64,000 nucleotides of DNA from an uncultured Eubacteriales bacterium (GCA_900545225.1 UQXZ01000001.1:124001-188000), one strand, 5' to 3'. Counted from the first letter of the stretch, positions 28,157 through 37,338 are shown. The notes: a model not told the origin generated them from the sequence alone. Numbers and translations: made by a program.

Positions 28157-28232
28157 TATTTTTCAAATTAGCCTAATGCGGTATAATATGTCATAAAGTT
28201 AGCCCCTTTTTCGCCCCTTTGTTTTTAGAAAT

Positions 28233-28262
28233 AAAAAGCTACCGATGATTACTCGATAGCTC
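28233..28262 (-). terminator. Small terminator after the relic ORF
   Basis: On the minus strand AGCTATCGA pairs with TCGGTAGCT (one G-U pair) around a short loop and is followed by TTTTTA. It would end transcription of the relic at 28270-28440. Confidence 0.6.
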
Positions 28263-28269
28263 CCTATTA

Positions 28270-28440
28270 TTAATATACTTTAAAAATCTTCTTTTTTATT
28301 TTTTCAAATATAGCATCTCTGATAAAAATATTGCGACTTTCGTATCTGTGTTTTTTAATAAATTCATCTATTATTGCTTTGTCGCCTTTTTTTAAATTTA
28401 ACATAATACGGTCGTATCTTTTTTCATTATATTTATTTCT
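28270..28440 (-). pseudogene. Relic of a ribbon-helix-helix-like mobile-element protein
   Basis: The minus-strand frame reads NKYNEKRYDRIML, then NLKKGDKAIIDEFIKKH, then RNIFIRDAIFEK, and stops at 28270. This looks like the small Arc/CopG-like proteins common on clostridial phages and conjugative elements. There is no good start: the frame is open only to 28473, and the only ATG (28404) falls inside the conserved part and would leave 44 residues. It lies just beyond tRNA-Thr, a common integration target, so I read it as the remains of a lost element. This is inference. Confidence 0.5.
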
Positions 28441-28494
28441 GTAACATATGTCTTGACAGTTAAGAAAAATTCTTTATAGAGGATTACTTTTTTA

Positions 28495-28523
28495 TTGTCC
28501 GGATTTTAAATGTCATATATAAT
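28495..28523 (+). promoter_or_regulatory. Promoter for the frameshifted membrane protein
   Basis: -35 TTGTCC (28495-28500), 17-base spacer, -10 TATAAT (28518-28523). The gene's ATG with an AAAGGG ribosome binding site follows at 28562. Confidence 0.7.
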
Positions 28524-28561
28524 TATTGGGGAAATAATTATTTTATAGAAAGGGTAAACGA

Positions 28562-29283
28562 ATGGATAAACGAAATATTCGAGGCTTATTAATAGTTTTT
28601 TAAGCTTTATCATTAACCTTATTGGCGGCATAATCAACATGTTCGTATCCGGTAATACAGCGGGTACTATTGTTTCTGCTATCGTGGTTATTGTATCTTT
28701 AGGTGTTTCAATTTACGGATTATCTCAGCTTACAGGATTCAGTGAACACTTCAGAAAAGCAAGAGCCATTACATACATCTATTTAGGTGCAGAACTTGCA
28801 ACTCTTATCGGATCTTCAATAATCTCTTCAAACGTAGCTGCTTCAACAGCAAGTTTTAATATTGGAGGTTATGTAGGAAGTTATTATGCATTGGTAGCTT
28901 ATACAATTATATTCGCTGCCGTAAATGCTGCACTTAACATTTTCTACATCACAGAGATTCTCAGCGGATGTATGGATATTGCAAGAGATAACAATGCTCC
29001 TCTTGAATTTTCACGTATTTTCCTTTTAAGAAGATGGTATGCAATTTCACTTACTATTACTGTTGCCTGTCAGATCTTAATTTTATTAATTACTGTATCT
29101 GCAATATCAGGTGCTTTCGCAAGCTATATAACTTATGGAACAGCTACAAATCCTGTTGCAAGTGGATTTTTAGTATTCTTCTCAGTAATTGAAATTATTG
29201 CCGGAATCATTTACATTGTGTCTTATATCAGAGTTCTTATGACAATTTATAAAACATATAATTCAAATAAGAGCATTAATTAA
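28562..29283 (+). pseudogene. Multi-pass membrane protein with a 1-base frameshift near its start
   Basis: From the ATG at 28562 (AAAGGG 7 bases upstream) the frame reads MDKRNIRGLL and then meets TAA at 28601. Dropping into the next frame at 28591 gives NSFLSFIINLIGGIIN and then the long frame that starts at ATG 28639. The joined product of about 240 residues begins with a natural hydrophobic segment, so one base appears missing around 28589-28591. The 214-residue open part has about five transmembrane segments. I do not recognise the family. Either the gene is inactivated, or the frameshift is a sequencing error, or a shorter protein is made from 28639, which lacks a good ribosome binding site. 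Confidence 0.7.
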
Positions 29284-29340
29284 TTAAATTAATTAATTTT
29301 AAGAGACCGGACCGGTTGAAATAATTTATATTTAACCACA

Positions 29341-29381
29341 AAAAGCGGCAGAGAGAATTAATCTCTCTGCCGCTTTTTTAT
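29341..29381 (+). terminator. Strong terminator after the membrane protein
   Basis: AAAGCGGCAGAGAGA pairs with TCTCTCTGCCGCTTT around a tiny loop, followed by TTTTTTATTT. Confidence 0.92.
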
Positions 29382-29412
29382 TTATAGGTTAATGTGAAAT
29401 TACAAAACAAAA

Positions 29413-29450
29413 ATAAAAAAGCGATACAGTTTTAACCATATCGCTTTTTG
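29413..29450 (-). terminator. Terminator after holA
   Basis: AAAAAGCGATA and TATCGCTTTTT form an 11-bp stem with T-runs on both strands, immediately downstream of the holA stop. Confidence 0.88.
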
Positions 29451-29452
29451 TT

Positions 29453-30436
29453 TTACAGTACCTTCATGGCGCTTATAATCATAAGCTCCGTTCCGGTTTT
29501 GTCAGAAATCTTACCTGTTTTAATATCAGCTTCCATCACTGCAAATTCACCGATAAGTTCCTTCAATCTTTCCATTGAATATTTAGTGGCAAATCTCGCA
29601 TATTTTTCCACGACAAATTTCATAACGCCCTTAGAGCCTATGCCCTTTGCCAGTTCTGCTTCAGGCAGTTTACCCCTGCCGCTCTTTGTCTGTAATATGC
29701 CAATATAATTTCTCTCCAGAAGAGCAAGTATCTTAAGAGGAGCTTCCTTTAAGGCTATTGAATCGTAATAAAGCTTTAATGCCTTTTCCTTCTGGCTGGC
29801 ACATATAGCTTCTATCATTTCAAACACTCTCTCCTGAGGCTGAAAGATAACAATATCATCAATATCCTCAACGGTAACTTCTTCTTTTCCATTACAGTAT
29901 GATGCAATTTTATTTAATTCATTTTCGATATTATTCATATCATTTCCGGTTCTTGATAACAGATGCGCTACAGTGCTTCCTCTTACCTTAAATCCCTTAT
30001 CTGATAATTTCTTAACCACCCACTTTGTAAGATCAGCTTCTGACATTCTGCTTATATCGCAAATGTATCCTGTCTTGCAGATAAGCTTATAAAGCGTCTT
30101 TCTCTTATCAATAGTATCTTCAACAATGATAATTGTAAGATACGGCGGCATATTTTCTATCAGTTCGTTGAGCTCATCATTATTACTTTTAAATAATGAA
30201 ACTCTGTTAAGCACTATAAGTCTTCTGTCCGCAAAAAACGGAAGTGTTCCCGCAACCGATACAAGTTCTTTTACATCCAGCTTATCACTATATTCTGATA
30301 AGTTCATGGCATCATCTCCGACAATCGCCTGCTTAAGCTGTTTTAAGCAGGATGCCTTTAAATACTGCTCATCTCCGTAAAGCAGATATATCGGTTTAAA
30401 TGATTTATTTTTTATATCTAATGCAATATTTTTCAT
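29453..30436 (-). CDS. holA: DNA polymerase III subunit delta
   Basis: The 327-residue protein has the delta-subunit N-terminus KPIYLLYGDEQYLKASCLKQLK, the PPYLTIIIVEDTIDKRKTLYKLI segment of the AAA-like domain, and the helical C-terminal collar region. Delta is the clamp-loader subunit that opens the beta clamp. There is no catalytic P-loop, as usual for delta. Its ATG overlaps the stop of the mscL-like gene by four bases. Confidence 0.93.
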   Translation of the reverse strand: MKNIALDIKNKSFKPIYLLYGDEQYLKASCLKQLKQAIVGDDAMNLSEYSDKLDVKELVSVAGTLPFFADRRLIVLNRVSLFKSNNDELNELIENMPPYLTIIIVEDTIDKRKTLYKLICKTGYICDISRMSEADLTKWVVKKLSDKGFKVRGSTVAHLLSRTGNDMNNIENELNKIASYCNGKEEVTVEDIDDIVIFQPQERVFEMIEAICASQKEKALKLYYDSIALKEAPLKILALLERNYIGILQTKSGRGKLPEAELAKGIGSKGVMKFVVEKYARFATKYSMERLKELIGEFAVMEADIKTGKISDKTGTELMIISAMKVL

Positions 30437-30906
30437 TTATTACTGCTCTCAATACAATCATTTATCAGTTTTTCTTCAGGTTTTTCATCTTCAAGTACTG
30501 AAGTACAGTGTGGACATCTTGTAGCCTCAATGTCGATTTCTGTCTTACAGAATGGACAGATCTTTGTTGTAGGAGCCTCTTCCTTAACTTCTTCATGTTT
30601 CTTTAATAATGATGCATTTTTTATTCCAATCATTGCCTTGATAAGAAGGAATAATACTAAAGCTATTAATATGAAGTTGATAACTGCCATAATAAAGCTT
30701 CCGTACTTAAATTCTGCATCACCGATTTTTACACTTAAATCATTGAAGTTAATTCCACCTGTGAAAATACCAAGGAATGGTGAAAGTATATCCTGGACAA
30801 GGCTGTTCACTATTGCAGTGAAAGCACTACCCATAATAATACCAACAGCCATGTCAAATACATTTCCCTTGGAAATAAATCCCTTAAAATCTTTAATAAA
30901 ATTCAT
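30433..30906 (-). CDS. mscL: Large-conductance mechanosensitive channel with zinc-ribbon tail
   Basis: Residues 1-100 are a typical MscL: an amphipathic N-terminus (MNFIKDFKGFISKGNVFDMAVG), the first transmembrane helix with the gate region, a periplasmic loop, and a second helix (FIMAVINFILIALVLFLLIKAM). MscL releases solutes on hypo-osmotic shock. Unlike the E. coli channel (136 residues), this one has 157 residues and ends in a four-cysteine zinc ribbon (CPFCKTEIDIEATRCPHC, about residues 118-135) that would face the cytoplasm. The function of the ribbon is unknown. GGGGGA precedes the ATG; the gene is translationally coupled to holA. Confidence 0.93.
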   Translation of the reverse strand: MNFIKDFKGFISKGNVFDMAVGIIMGSAFTAIVNSLVQDILSPFLGIFTGGINFNDLSVKIGDAEFKYGSFIMAVINFILIALVLFLLIKAMIGIKNASLLKKHEEVKEEAPTTKICPFCKTEIDIEATRCPHCTSVLEDEKPEEKLINDCIESSNK

Positions 30907-31025
30907 ATTCGTTCCCCCTCAGTATATTAATCAGAATATTCCGATTAACATACAACGATTATTTAATATCCAATCCCGAAAGATCTCAGATTGTTATATA
31001 TGACATCATCCCGGATTAAAGTATC

Positions 31026-31069
31026 ATCTCAAATCTGATTATTATCTAAGATTTAAATCTCAAATCTGA
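31026..31069. repeat. Short direct repeat at the folD 3' end
   Basis: ATCTCAAATCTGA occurs at 31026-31038 and again at 31057-31069, the second copy overlapping the end of folD. A partly related GATCTCAGATTG lies near 30980. It may contribute to a weak 3' structure; no clean terminator is visible for folD. Confidence 0.4.
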
Positions 31070-31926
31070 ATATCAAACTTCTTAAGATAACTTCTTAACA
31101 AATGCTCTGATAATACAGATGTTGTTATGTTTCCAACACCTCTTGGAACAGGAGTTATTAATGAAGCCTTCTTTGATACTGATTCGAAATCTGTATCTCC
31201 GCAGAGATTTCCATCTTCATCAACATTTACACCTACGTCGATAACTACAGTACCATCTGAAATATAGCTGTCATCAATCATCTTTGCTCTTCCGATGGCT
31301 GCAACAAGGATTTCCGCTCTCTGACAGATGTCTTTTAAGTTCTTTGTATGTGAATGACATACTGTAACTGTTGCATTTTTATCGATTAACATCATTGAAA
31401 CAGGCTTGCCGATTACGTTACTTCTGCCGATTACAGTGACATTTTTTCCATCCACATCGATGTCAGAATATTCCAATAATTTGATAACCGCCTCTGCAGT
31501 ACAAGGTGCATATCCGTCAGTTCCTGCATAGAGAGCAGCCATATTTCCAAGTGTAAGACCGTCTAAATCCTTATCAGGACAGAAGTTTGCAATAGCTTCC
31601 TGAGTATTTATATGCTTAGGTAATGGCATGAATAAAAGAATTCCGTCAATGTCATTATCACTGTTGATTTTAATAAATTCCTTCTGGAATTCTTCATTTA
31701 TGATATCGGTATCGAATTCAAATGTTTCACAGTCCATGCCTACTTTTTCAGTTCTCTTAACGGCACCTCTCTCATATGCGAGGTCATCATCTCTTCTGCC
31801 TACTCTTACGATAGCAAGCTTAGGAAGTCTTCCCGGATATTTATCGCTTTTCTTAGCTTTTTCTAACCTGTCGATTATATTTTCGCAGATTTTCTGCGCT
31901 ACAGGTCCGCCTAAAAGTTCAGCCAT
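31060..31926 (-). CDS. folD: Bifunctional methylenetetrahydrofolate dehydrogenase / methenyltetrahydrofolate cyclohydrolase FolD
   Basis: The 288-residue enzyme interconverts methylene-, methenyl- and formyl-tetrahydrofolate. Family segments are DIDGILLFMPLPKHI, CPDKDLDGLT and the Rossmann motif VTVIGRSNVIGKPVSMMLI, ending with TPVPRGVGNITTSVL. The catalytic Lys normally found in the YxxxK context appears replaced by YERGAVKRTEK near residues 51-61, so the exact lysine should be confirmed by alignment. AAGGAG precedes the ATG. It lies 43 bases after the cyclodeaminase gene, giving a one-carbon pair. Confidence 0.93.
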   Translation of the reverse strand: MAELLGGPVAQKICENIIDRLEKAKKSDKYPGRLPKLAIVRVGRRDDDLAYERGAVKRTEKVGMDCETFEFDTDIINEEFQKEFIKINSDNDIDGILLFMPLPKHINTQEAIANFCPDKDLDGLTLGNMAALYAGTDGYAPCTAEAVIKLLEYSDIDVDGKNVTVIGRSNVIGKPVSMMLIDKNATVTVCHSHTKNLKDICQRAEILVAAIGRAKMIDDSYISDGTVVIDVGVNVDEDGNLCGDTDFESVSKKASLITPVPRGVGNITTSVLSEHLLRSYLKKFDIQI

Positions 31927-31969
31927 ATTTTCTCCTTTTAATTACATAAATTAAATTTAATTGCAAAAA

Positions 31970-32665
31970 TTAAATATTCTCGTCAGCTCTGAGAGAAACA
32001 ATTACCTTTGGTAAATTATTTGCTCTGATCTGGAATGATCTCTTGAGAAGCTCATCTGCCTCTTCATCCATCTTATTAGCTAATTCTCTGTTCTTCATGA
32101 GCTTTGTATTGCAGTATACATTTAACGCTGCCGCAGTAGCCGCTGCATCACATAAGAGTAAACCTGTACCAACATCACTTATGGCAAGCTTTGTGCCAAT
32201 ATCTGTAAGTCTTTCAAGAATCTCCATTGCAGGAATAATCTTCTTGATAAGTTCAAGAGGAGCGCTTGCAGCAACAACCAATAGCTCTTCAAGAGTTTTT
32301 TCCTTAATTCTCTTTTCCTCTTCTGTATTAGCTGGAAGTGAGTATGCACCTGCAAGTGGAAGGAAGCTTTCTGCATCCTTGCTGATTCCTTCCATAAGAT
32401 CCTCTCTTAAAATGTTTGCAGCCTTGATGATATCTTCAATCTCATCCTGATATTCAGCATATTTCTTCTTACCGCTTGTAAGATTTGCAACCATACCTGC
32501 AAGAGCAGCTCCAAGAGAAGCTACGTAAGCACTTACGCTACCGCCACCAGGAACAGGTGCAGGTGTTGATAAAAGCTGGCAGAAATCATCAATAGTAAGA
32601 AGTCTGATCATATCCATTGATAATTCTTCGTTATTTTCTTCTATGTTTTCGAAATTTTCGCTCAT
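31970..32665 (-). CDS. Cyclodeaminase / methenyltetrahydrofolate cyclohydrolase (FTCD_C family)
   Basis: The protein of about 231 residues belongs to the FTCD C-terminal / FchA family. The conserved segment PAPVPGGGSVSAYVASLGAALAGMV near residues 36-60 is diagnostic. Family members either deaminate formimino-tetrahydrofolate or hydrolyse methenyl-tetrahydrofolate; adjacency to folD supports a one-carbon role but does not settle which. The ATG at 32665 is preferred for its GGAGGG 5 bases upstream; an ATG four codons earlier overlaps that site. Confidence 0.88.
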   Translation of the reverse strand: MSENFENIEENNEELSMDMIRLLTIDDFCQLLSTPAPVPGGGSVSAYVASLGAALAGMVANLTSGKKKYAEYQDEIEDIIKAANILREDLMEGISKDAESFLPLAGAYSLPANTEEEKRIKEKTLEELLVVAASAPLELIKKIIPAMEILERLTDIGTKLAISDVGTGLLLCDAAATAAALNVYCNTKLMKNRELANKMDEEADELLKRSFQIRANNLPKVIVSLRADENI

Positions 32666-32705
32666 ATTTCCCTCCATAGTTTTATGTAAATATCGCCTTA
32701 TATTA

Positions 32706-32797
32706 ATAAAAAGCTATTACCTAATATTGATCCATATCAAAGCAATCAAACTATATGCATATGCTGTTGATTAGCGATAAATAAAAGTAATAGCTTC
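32706..32797 (-). terminator. Probable terminator after glnA, long loop
   Basis: AGCTATTAC (32712) pairs with GTAATAGCT (32787), with an inner AATCAAAC/TTGATT-type stem around GCATATGC; the minus strand then has TTTTTATTA. Confidence 0.55.
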
Positions 32798-32884
32798 TAA
32801 AATATTTTATTGAATTAAGTACTAATTTTTCTCAAAAACTACTTGTTTTAAATAACTAATTATTTTCAATAATTAATTTTCAAA

Positions 32885-34225
32885 TTAATACTTGTCTAAG
32901 TAATTGCCGATTTCCCATGATGAAACTGAGTTCTTGTACTCGTTCCATTCTTTAATCTTAGCTTCTGTATACTTTTCAACAATATGACTTCCAAGAGCTT
33001 CGCAAATCACTTCATCTTCTAATAAGCAGTCAACTGCATCGATAAGGCTTTCTGGAAGAGTTCCAACTCCTGCTTCCTTACGCTCTTTCTTTGTCATTTC
33101 ATAAACGTTACAGTCAACAGATTCAATAACCTCAAGCTTATTCTTGATTCCGTCTAATCCGGCTGCAAGACATACTGCAAGTGCTAAGTATGGTGTTGCT
33201 GATGGATCCGGATTTCTAAGCTCAACTCTTGTAGACTTTCCTCTTGCTGTTGGGATTCTTACAAGTGGACTTCTGTTTGTTCCTGACCATGCAATATATA
33301 CAGGTGCTTCGTAACCAGGAACAAGTCTCTTGTATGAGTTAACAAGTGGGTTTGTAATAGCCGCCATACCCTTTGCATGCTTTATAAGACCAGCGATGAA
33401 GTGGTAAGCAATTTCTGATAAACCAAGCTTATCATTTTCGTCACAGAATACGTTGTTTCCGTCCATATCTTCAAGAGACATGTTAACGTGCATACCTGAA
33501 CCGGCTACGCCTGCAACAGGCTTTGGCATAAATGTTGCATAAAGACCGTTCTTCTTAGCGATTGTCTTTACTGCAAGCTTAAATGTCATAATGTTGTCCG
33601 CTGCTGAAACAGCATCATCATACTTAAAGTCAATCTCATGCTGAGCAGGTGCACATTCATGGTGAGATGCTTCAATTTCGAACCCCATTTCCTCAAGGTT
33701 AAGAACCATTTCCTGACGAACTACTTCACCCGGATCAGTAGGACCTAAATCGAAATATCCACAGTTATCGATGAACTTTGTTGTAGGTCTGCCTTCATTG
33801 TCATACTGGAACATGAAGAATTCACACTCAGGACCTACATTGAGCTTAAATCCCATATCTTCAGCTTCCTTACAAACCTTCTTAAGGATTGTTCTTGGAT
33901 CGCCCATAAATGGTTCCTGATCTGCGTTCTTGATATCACAGATAAGTCTTGCTGTCTTACCCTTTTCCTGATTCCATGGAATAATCATGAATGAATCGTA
34001 ATCAGGGTAAAGGTACATATCAGACTCTTCAATTCTTACGAAACCTTCAACTGAAGAACCGTCGAACATACACTTGTTATCAAGTGCCTTTTCGATCTGA
34101 TCAGCTGTAATAGCAACATTCTTAAGAGTTCCAAAAATATCAGTAAACTGAAGTCTGATAAATCTTACATTTTCTTCTTTTACTAATCTGATGATATCTT
34201 CTCTTGTATATTTGTTTCTTGACAT
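32885..34225 (-). CDS. glnA: Glutamine synthetase type I
   Basis: The 446-residue enzyme condenses ammonia and glutamate to glutamine. Motifs are FDGSSVEGF near 58, the GPECEFFMF metal-site segment, the ATP site KPVAGVAGSGMHVN, and SGTNRSPLVRIP. Length and the absence of a 25-residue insert fit the GSI-alpha group of Gram-positives, which is feedback-inhibited rather than adenylylated. ATG 34225 has AAGGAG 7 bases upstream; the frame extends three codons. It begins 12 bases after the gltX stop, so the two are likely one operon. Confidence 0.96.
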   Translation of the reverse strand: MSRNKYTREDIIRLVKEENVRFIRLQFTDIFGTLKNVAITADQIEKALDNKCMFDGSSVEGFVRIEESDMYLYPDYDSFMIIPWNQEKGKTARLICDIKNADQEPFMGDPRTILKKVCKEAEDMGFKLNVGPECEFFMFQYDNEGRPTTKFIDNCGYFDLGPTDPGEVVRQEMVLNLEEMGFEIEASHHECAPAQHEIDFKYDDAVSAADNIMTFKLAVKTIAKKNGLYATFMPKPVAGVAGSGMHVNMSLEDMDGNNVFCDENDKLGLSEIAYHFIAGLIKHAKGMAAITNPLVNSYKRLVPGYEAPVYIAWSGTNRSPLVRIPTARGKSTRVELRNPDPSATPYLALAVCLAAGLDGIKNKLEVIESVDCNVYEMTKKERKEAGVGTLPESLIDAVDCLLEDEVICEALGSHIVEKYTEAKIKEWNEYKNSVSSWEIGNYLDKY

Positions 34226-34237
34226 CTTTATCACTCC

Positions 34238-35920
34238 TTATGCTTTTGCTTCTAATTCCTTAATAACCATTTCAACTCTGTCAACCATTGTCTGTAAACC
34301 GATAATCTGATTAATACTCCATAAATCAGGTGTATTACTCTTACCTGTAACGGCAATTCTTACAATAGTCGCAACAGTTGTAATGTCACCCTTATATTTT
34401 TCAGGTTCTTCCTTATATGCCTTACGGTCTGTAGCAAAGCCATTTGTCATGGCAATTACTCCAAGCTTGTCAAACCACTCCTGGTTAGTGTCATTGTAGT
34501 CATATGAAGTAAGGTAATCCTTAAGTACAGATACAACTGTATCATTATCTACAGGGAATTCTTCTCTTTCAGGCATAAACTCGTTAAAGAAAATATTCAT
34601 CTGTTCAAATGTCTGCTTTGCGTTGATAAGATCTTTTCTTCTTCTCTTCTGTCCGTATCCCATAAGAAGCATTAATATGTCAACGAACTTGTTCTCATCT
34701 GCAAACCAAACCTTCTTCTTTTCAGGTTCATATTCATGAGCCCATTCAGCAAGGAAATTGTAGAGTTCTACAACTCCCATCTGAGATAATTCATTCTTGC
34801 AGATGTTTTCGAGCTTATCTATATCAAATAATGCACCTGAATTATTCATATGCTTAACTGAGAATGGGAATTCCTCAATAGACTTACCAGGATTCTGCTT
34901 ATGCCACTCTTCAAAGTTAGAGTTAAGAAGTGTCATAAGATAAATCTTGATACACTCAGGGTGGAATCCTGCTTCCTTGTAGAATGAAAGTCCCATTTCA
35001 GGATCTTTTCTCTTAGAGAGCTTTCTCTTACCACCTGTCTCTTCATCGATTTTCATCATGTGAGCTGTATGTGCATACTTAGGCGGCTTCCACCCTAAAG
35101 CGTTAAATAATTCAATATGAATTGGAAGTGATGCAAGCCACTCTCCACCTCTTAATACAAGAGTTGTTCTCATAAGATGATCGTCAACAACATGTGCAAA
35201 ATGATATGTTGGAATACCGTCCTTCTTTAAGATAACAACATCATGAATATTTTCAGGTAATTTAACCTTCTTCTTGATTTCATCCTGGAATTCAAATTCC
35301 TTATCAGGTGAGCCTTCACTCTTTAATCTCACAACATATGGCTTACCTTCTCCAAGATTCTTCTTAATCTCGTCTAATTCAAGATTTCTGCTTACGGCAT
35401 ATTTACCATAGTATCCTGTAAGCTCATTGTTCTTTTCCTGCTGTTCTCTTACTGCAGCTAATTCTTCTTCAGTAGCAAAACAAGGATATGCCTTTCCCTC
35501 TTCTACGAGTTTCTTGGCATATGTATGATAAATGCTTACTCTTTCGCTCTGAATAAATGGTCCGTAAACATTGTTAAGTGCATCTTCAGGGAATCCTGCG
35601 CCCTCATCAAATTCAATACCGAAGTATCTTAATGCATCAATAACAAGTTCAACAGCACCGTCTACCTTTCTCTTTGCATCTGTATCTTCAATTCTTAAGA
35701 AGAATACACCATCCTTTGTATGGGCAATTCTTTCGTCTGCAAGTGCACTGTATAAGTTACCTAAATGTATATAACCTGTAGGACTTGGAGCAAGTCTTGT
35801 AACCTCAGCTTTGTTACCAAGCTTTCTGTATGGGTACAATGCCTCATATTCCTCAGGTGTCTTTAAGTCCTCTCCCTTAAAGAGAAGCTCTGCCAGCTCT
35901 TTATAATCAGTCTCTGTCAT
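34238..35920 (-). CDS. gltX: Glutamate--tRNA ligase
   Basis: The 560-residue class I synthetase has the HIGH motif as LAPSPTGYIHLGN near 45, IEDTDAKRKVDG, and the KMSKS loop as KRKLSKRKDPEM. It charges tRNA-Glu and, in organisms using the GatCAB route, also tRNA-Gln. It is longer than the usual bacterial GluRS of about 480 residues, with a larger C-terminal part. It is followed by glnA, which uses the same amino acid. Confidence 0.93.
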   Translation of the reverse strand: MTETDYKELAELLFKGEDLKTPEEYEALYPYRKLGNKAEVTRLAPSPTGYIHLGNLYSALADERIAHTKDGVFFLRIEDTDAKRKVDGAVELVIDALRYFGIEFDEGAGFPEDALNNVYGPFIQSERVSIYHTYAKKLVEEGKAYPCFATEEELAAVREQQEKNNELTGYYGKYAVSRNLELDEIKKNLGEGKPYVVRLKSEGSPDKEFEFQDEIKKKVKLPENIHDVVILKKDGIPTYHFAHVVDDHLMRTTLVLRGGEWLASLPIHIELFNALGWKPPKYAHTAHMMKIDEETGGKRKLSKRKDPEMGLSFYKEAGFHPECIKIYLMTLLNSNFEEWHKQNPGKSIEEFPFSVKHMNNSGALFDIDKLENICKNELSQMGVVELYNFLAEWAHEYEPEKKKVWFADENKFVDILMLLMGYGQKRRRKDLINAKQTFEQMNIFFNEFMPEREEFPVDNDTVVSVLKDYLTSYDYNDTNQEWFDKLGVIAMTNGFATDRKAYKEEPEKYKGDITTVATIVRIAVTGKSNTPDLWSINQIIGLQTMVDRVEMVIKELEAKA

Positions 35921-36107
35921 TTATTATCTCCATAATCAAAAAACATTTTACAATTAATAATACACTTAATATCAACGAGTATCAAGAATTCATGCATGAA
36001 AATTCGTATATAATAGGTAAAGAAAACAATTCTTTTTGGTGGATTTTTAACCTGAGTTCACATTTGCATTTTCAAACAGCCATACATTTGCACATATATG
36101 TGTTTAT

Positions 36108-36137
36108 TTGTTGATTTTAGTGCCATTTTTCTATAAT
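36108..36137 (+). promoter_or_regulatory. Candidate promoter of the alpha/beta hydrolase gene
   Basis: -35 TTGTTG (36108-36113), 18-base spacer, -10 TATAAT (36132-36137). It is the best match in the 280-base divergent gap between gltX and the hydrolase gene. Confidence 0.55.
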
Positions 36138-36201
36138 ATTAGGTTTATATGCCCGCATTGAACACGTAGGCTTCAATACGCAAAAAAAGGGGGACAGTAT
36201 A

Positions 36202-37185
36202 GTGAAAAAAGCATATAAAATAGCATTTGGCGCAGGACTTGTTTTAGCAGGTTCTCTTTCAGTAGGTTCTTATATTGCAAGAAAGTACATCAAGCTTGCA
36301 GTTAAGCGTAATTACAAGAAATACAGCAATGAGAAAAACAGAAATGCAACTCTTGCAAATAAAACACCTGAAGAAATAAAGGCTCTTGTTTCTAACCACA
36401 ACATTAAAACAAATGAAGCTAAAAAATGGAGGGAAGAAGTACCTGCTCAGCAGTTATATGTTACTTCAAGAGACGGTCTGGAATTATATGGTGAATTATA
36501 TAAGAATCCAAATTCAAAGAAGTATGTAATCATCGTACACGGATATAACTGTAATCTTGAGATGATGTACCCTCTCGGACCTGACTTCTACAACATGGGA
36601 TTCAATGTTCTCTTTGTTGATTTAAGAGCTCACGGTAAGAGTGAAGGCGACACAATCGGTATGGGATGGCTTGAGCGTCTTGACCTTATCAACTGGTGTA
36701 ATCTCCTTATTCAGTATGATCCTGACTGTGAAATCGTTCTCTATGGCCAGTCTATGGGTGCCGCTGCAGTTATGATGGCTTCAGGAGAAGACAGTCTCCC
36801 TGAAAATGTAAAAGTAATTATCGAGGATTCAGGCTACACTTCAATCCATGATATATTTGACAAGATTGTAAGAGCAAAAGTTCATATCCCTGCTGCTCCA
36901 CTTATAGCTCTTTCAAGCTATAGATTTAAGAAAATGACTAAGTACAATATCAAGGACGGAGATGCAATTAAGCAGTTAAAGAAGAATACACGCCCTACAT
37001 TATTTATTCACTGTAGTGATGACTCTTATATCCCATTCCCAATGGTATATAAGTTATACAGTGTTACAGGCGGTCCTAAGGATATTTACACTGTTACAGG
37101 TGGTGAGCATGTAATGGCTTACTATGTAGATCCTGTAAAATATATGGAACACGTGAAAGCATTTCTTGATAAGTATTTAGACTGA
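36202..37185 (+). CDS. Membrane-anchored alpha/beta hydrolase
   Basis: The 327-residue protein begins with a hydrophobic anchor (IAFGAGLVLAGSLSVGSYIA). The hydrolase fold shows the oxyanion segment IIVHGYNCN, the nucleophile elbow GQSMGA, an acidic residue near HCSDDSYIP, and a late His in GGEHVMAYY. It resembles serine aminopeptidase S33/YqkD-type hydrolases of Firmicutes. The substrate is unknown. The start is a GTG preceded by AGGGGGA. It is a single-gene plus-strand unit. Confidence 0.85.
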   Translation: MKKAYKIAFGAGLVLAGSLSVGSYIARKYIKLAVKRNYKKYSNEKNRNATLANKTPEEIKALVSNHNIKTNEAKKWREEVPAQQLYVTSRDGLELYGELYKNPNSKKYVIIVHGYNCNLEMMYPLGPDFYNMGFNVLFVDLRAHGKSEGDTIGMGWLERLDLINWCNLLIQYDPDCEIVLYGQSMGAAAVMMASGEDSLPENVKVIIEDSGYTSIHDIFDKIVRAKVHIPAAPLIALSSYRFKKMTKYNIKDGDAIKQLKKNTRPTLFIHCSDDSYIPFPMVYKLYSVTGGPKDIYTVTGGEHVMAYYVDPVKYMEHVKAFLDKYLD

Positions 37186-37256
37186 TTTACAGCCTGATTT
37201 TGATTGACAATTAATCCTAAATTTAGTAAACTTCTACAAGTGCCTTGAAGGCATTT

Positions 37257-37338
37257 GCGGATATGGCGGAATTGGCAGACGCGATAGATTTAGGTTCTAT
37301 TGTCGAGAGGCGTGGGGGTTCGACTCCCTTTATCCGCA
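37257..37338 (+). tRNA. tRNA-Leu (anticodon TAG)
   Basis: Acceptor GCGGATA pairs with TATCCGC; anticodon stem ATAGA/TCTAT surrounds TTTAGGT, anticodon TAG (reads CTA). A long variable arm (class II) is present. CCA is not encoded. Confidence 0.95.
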
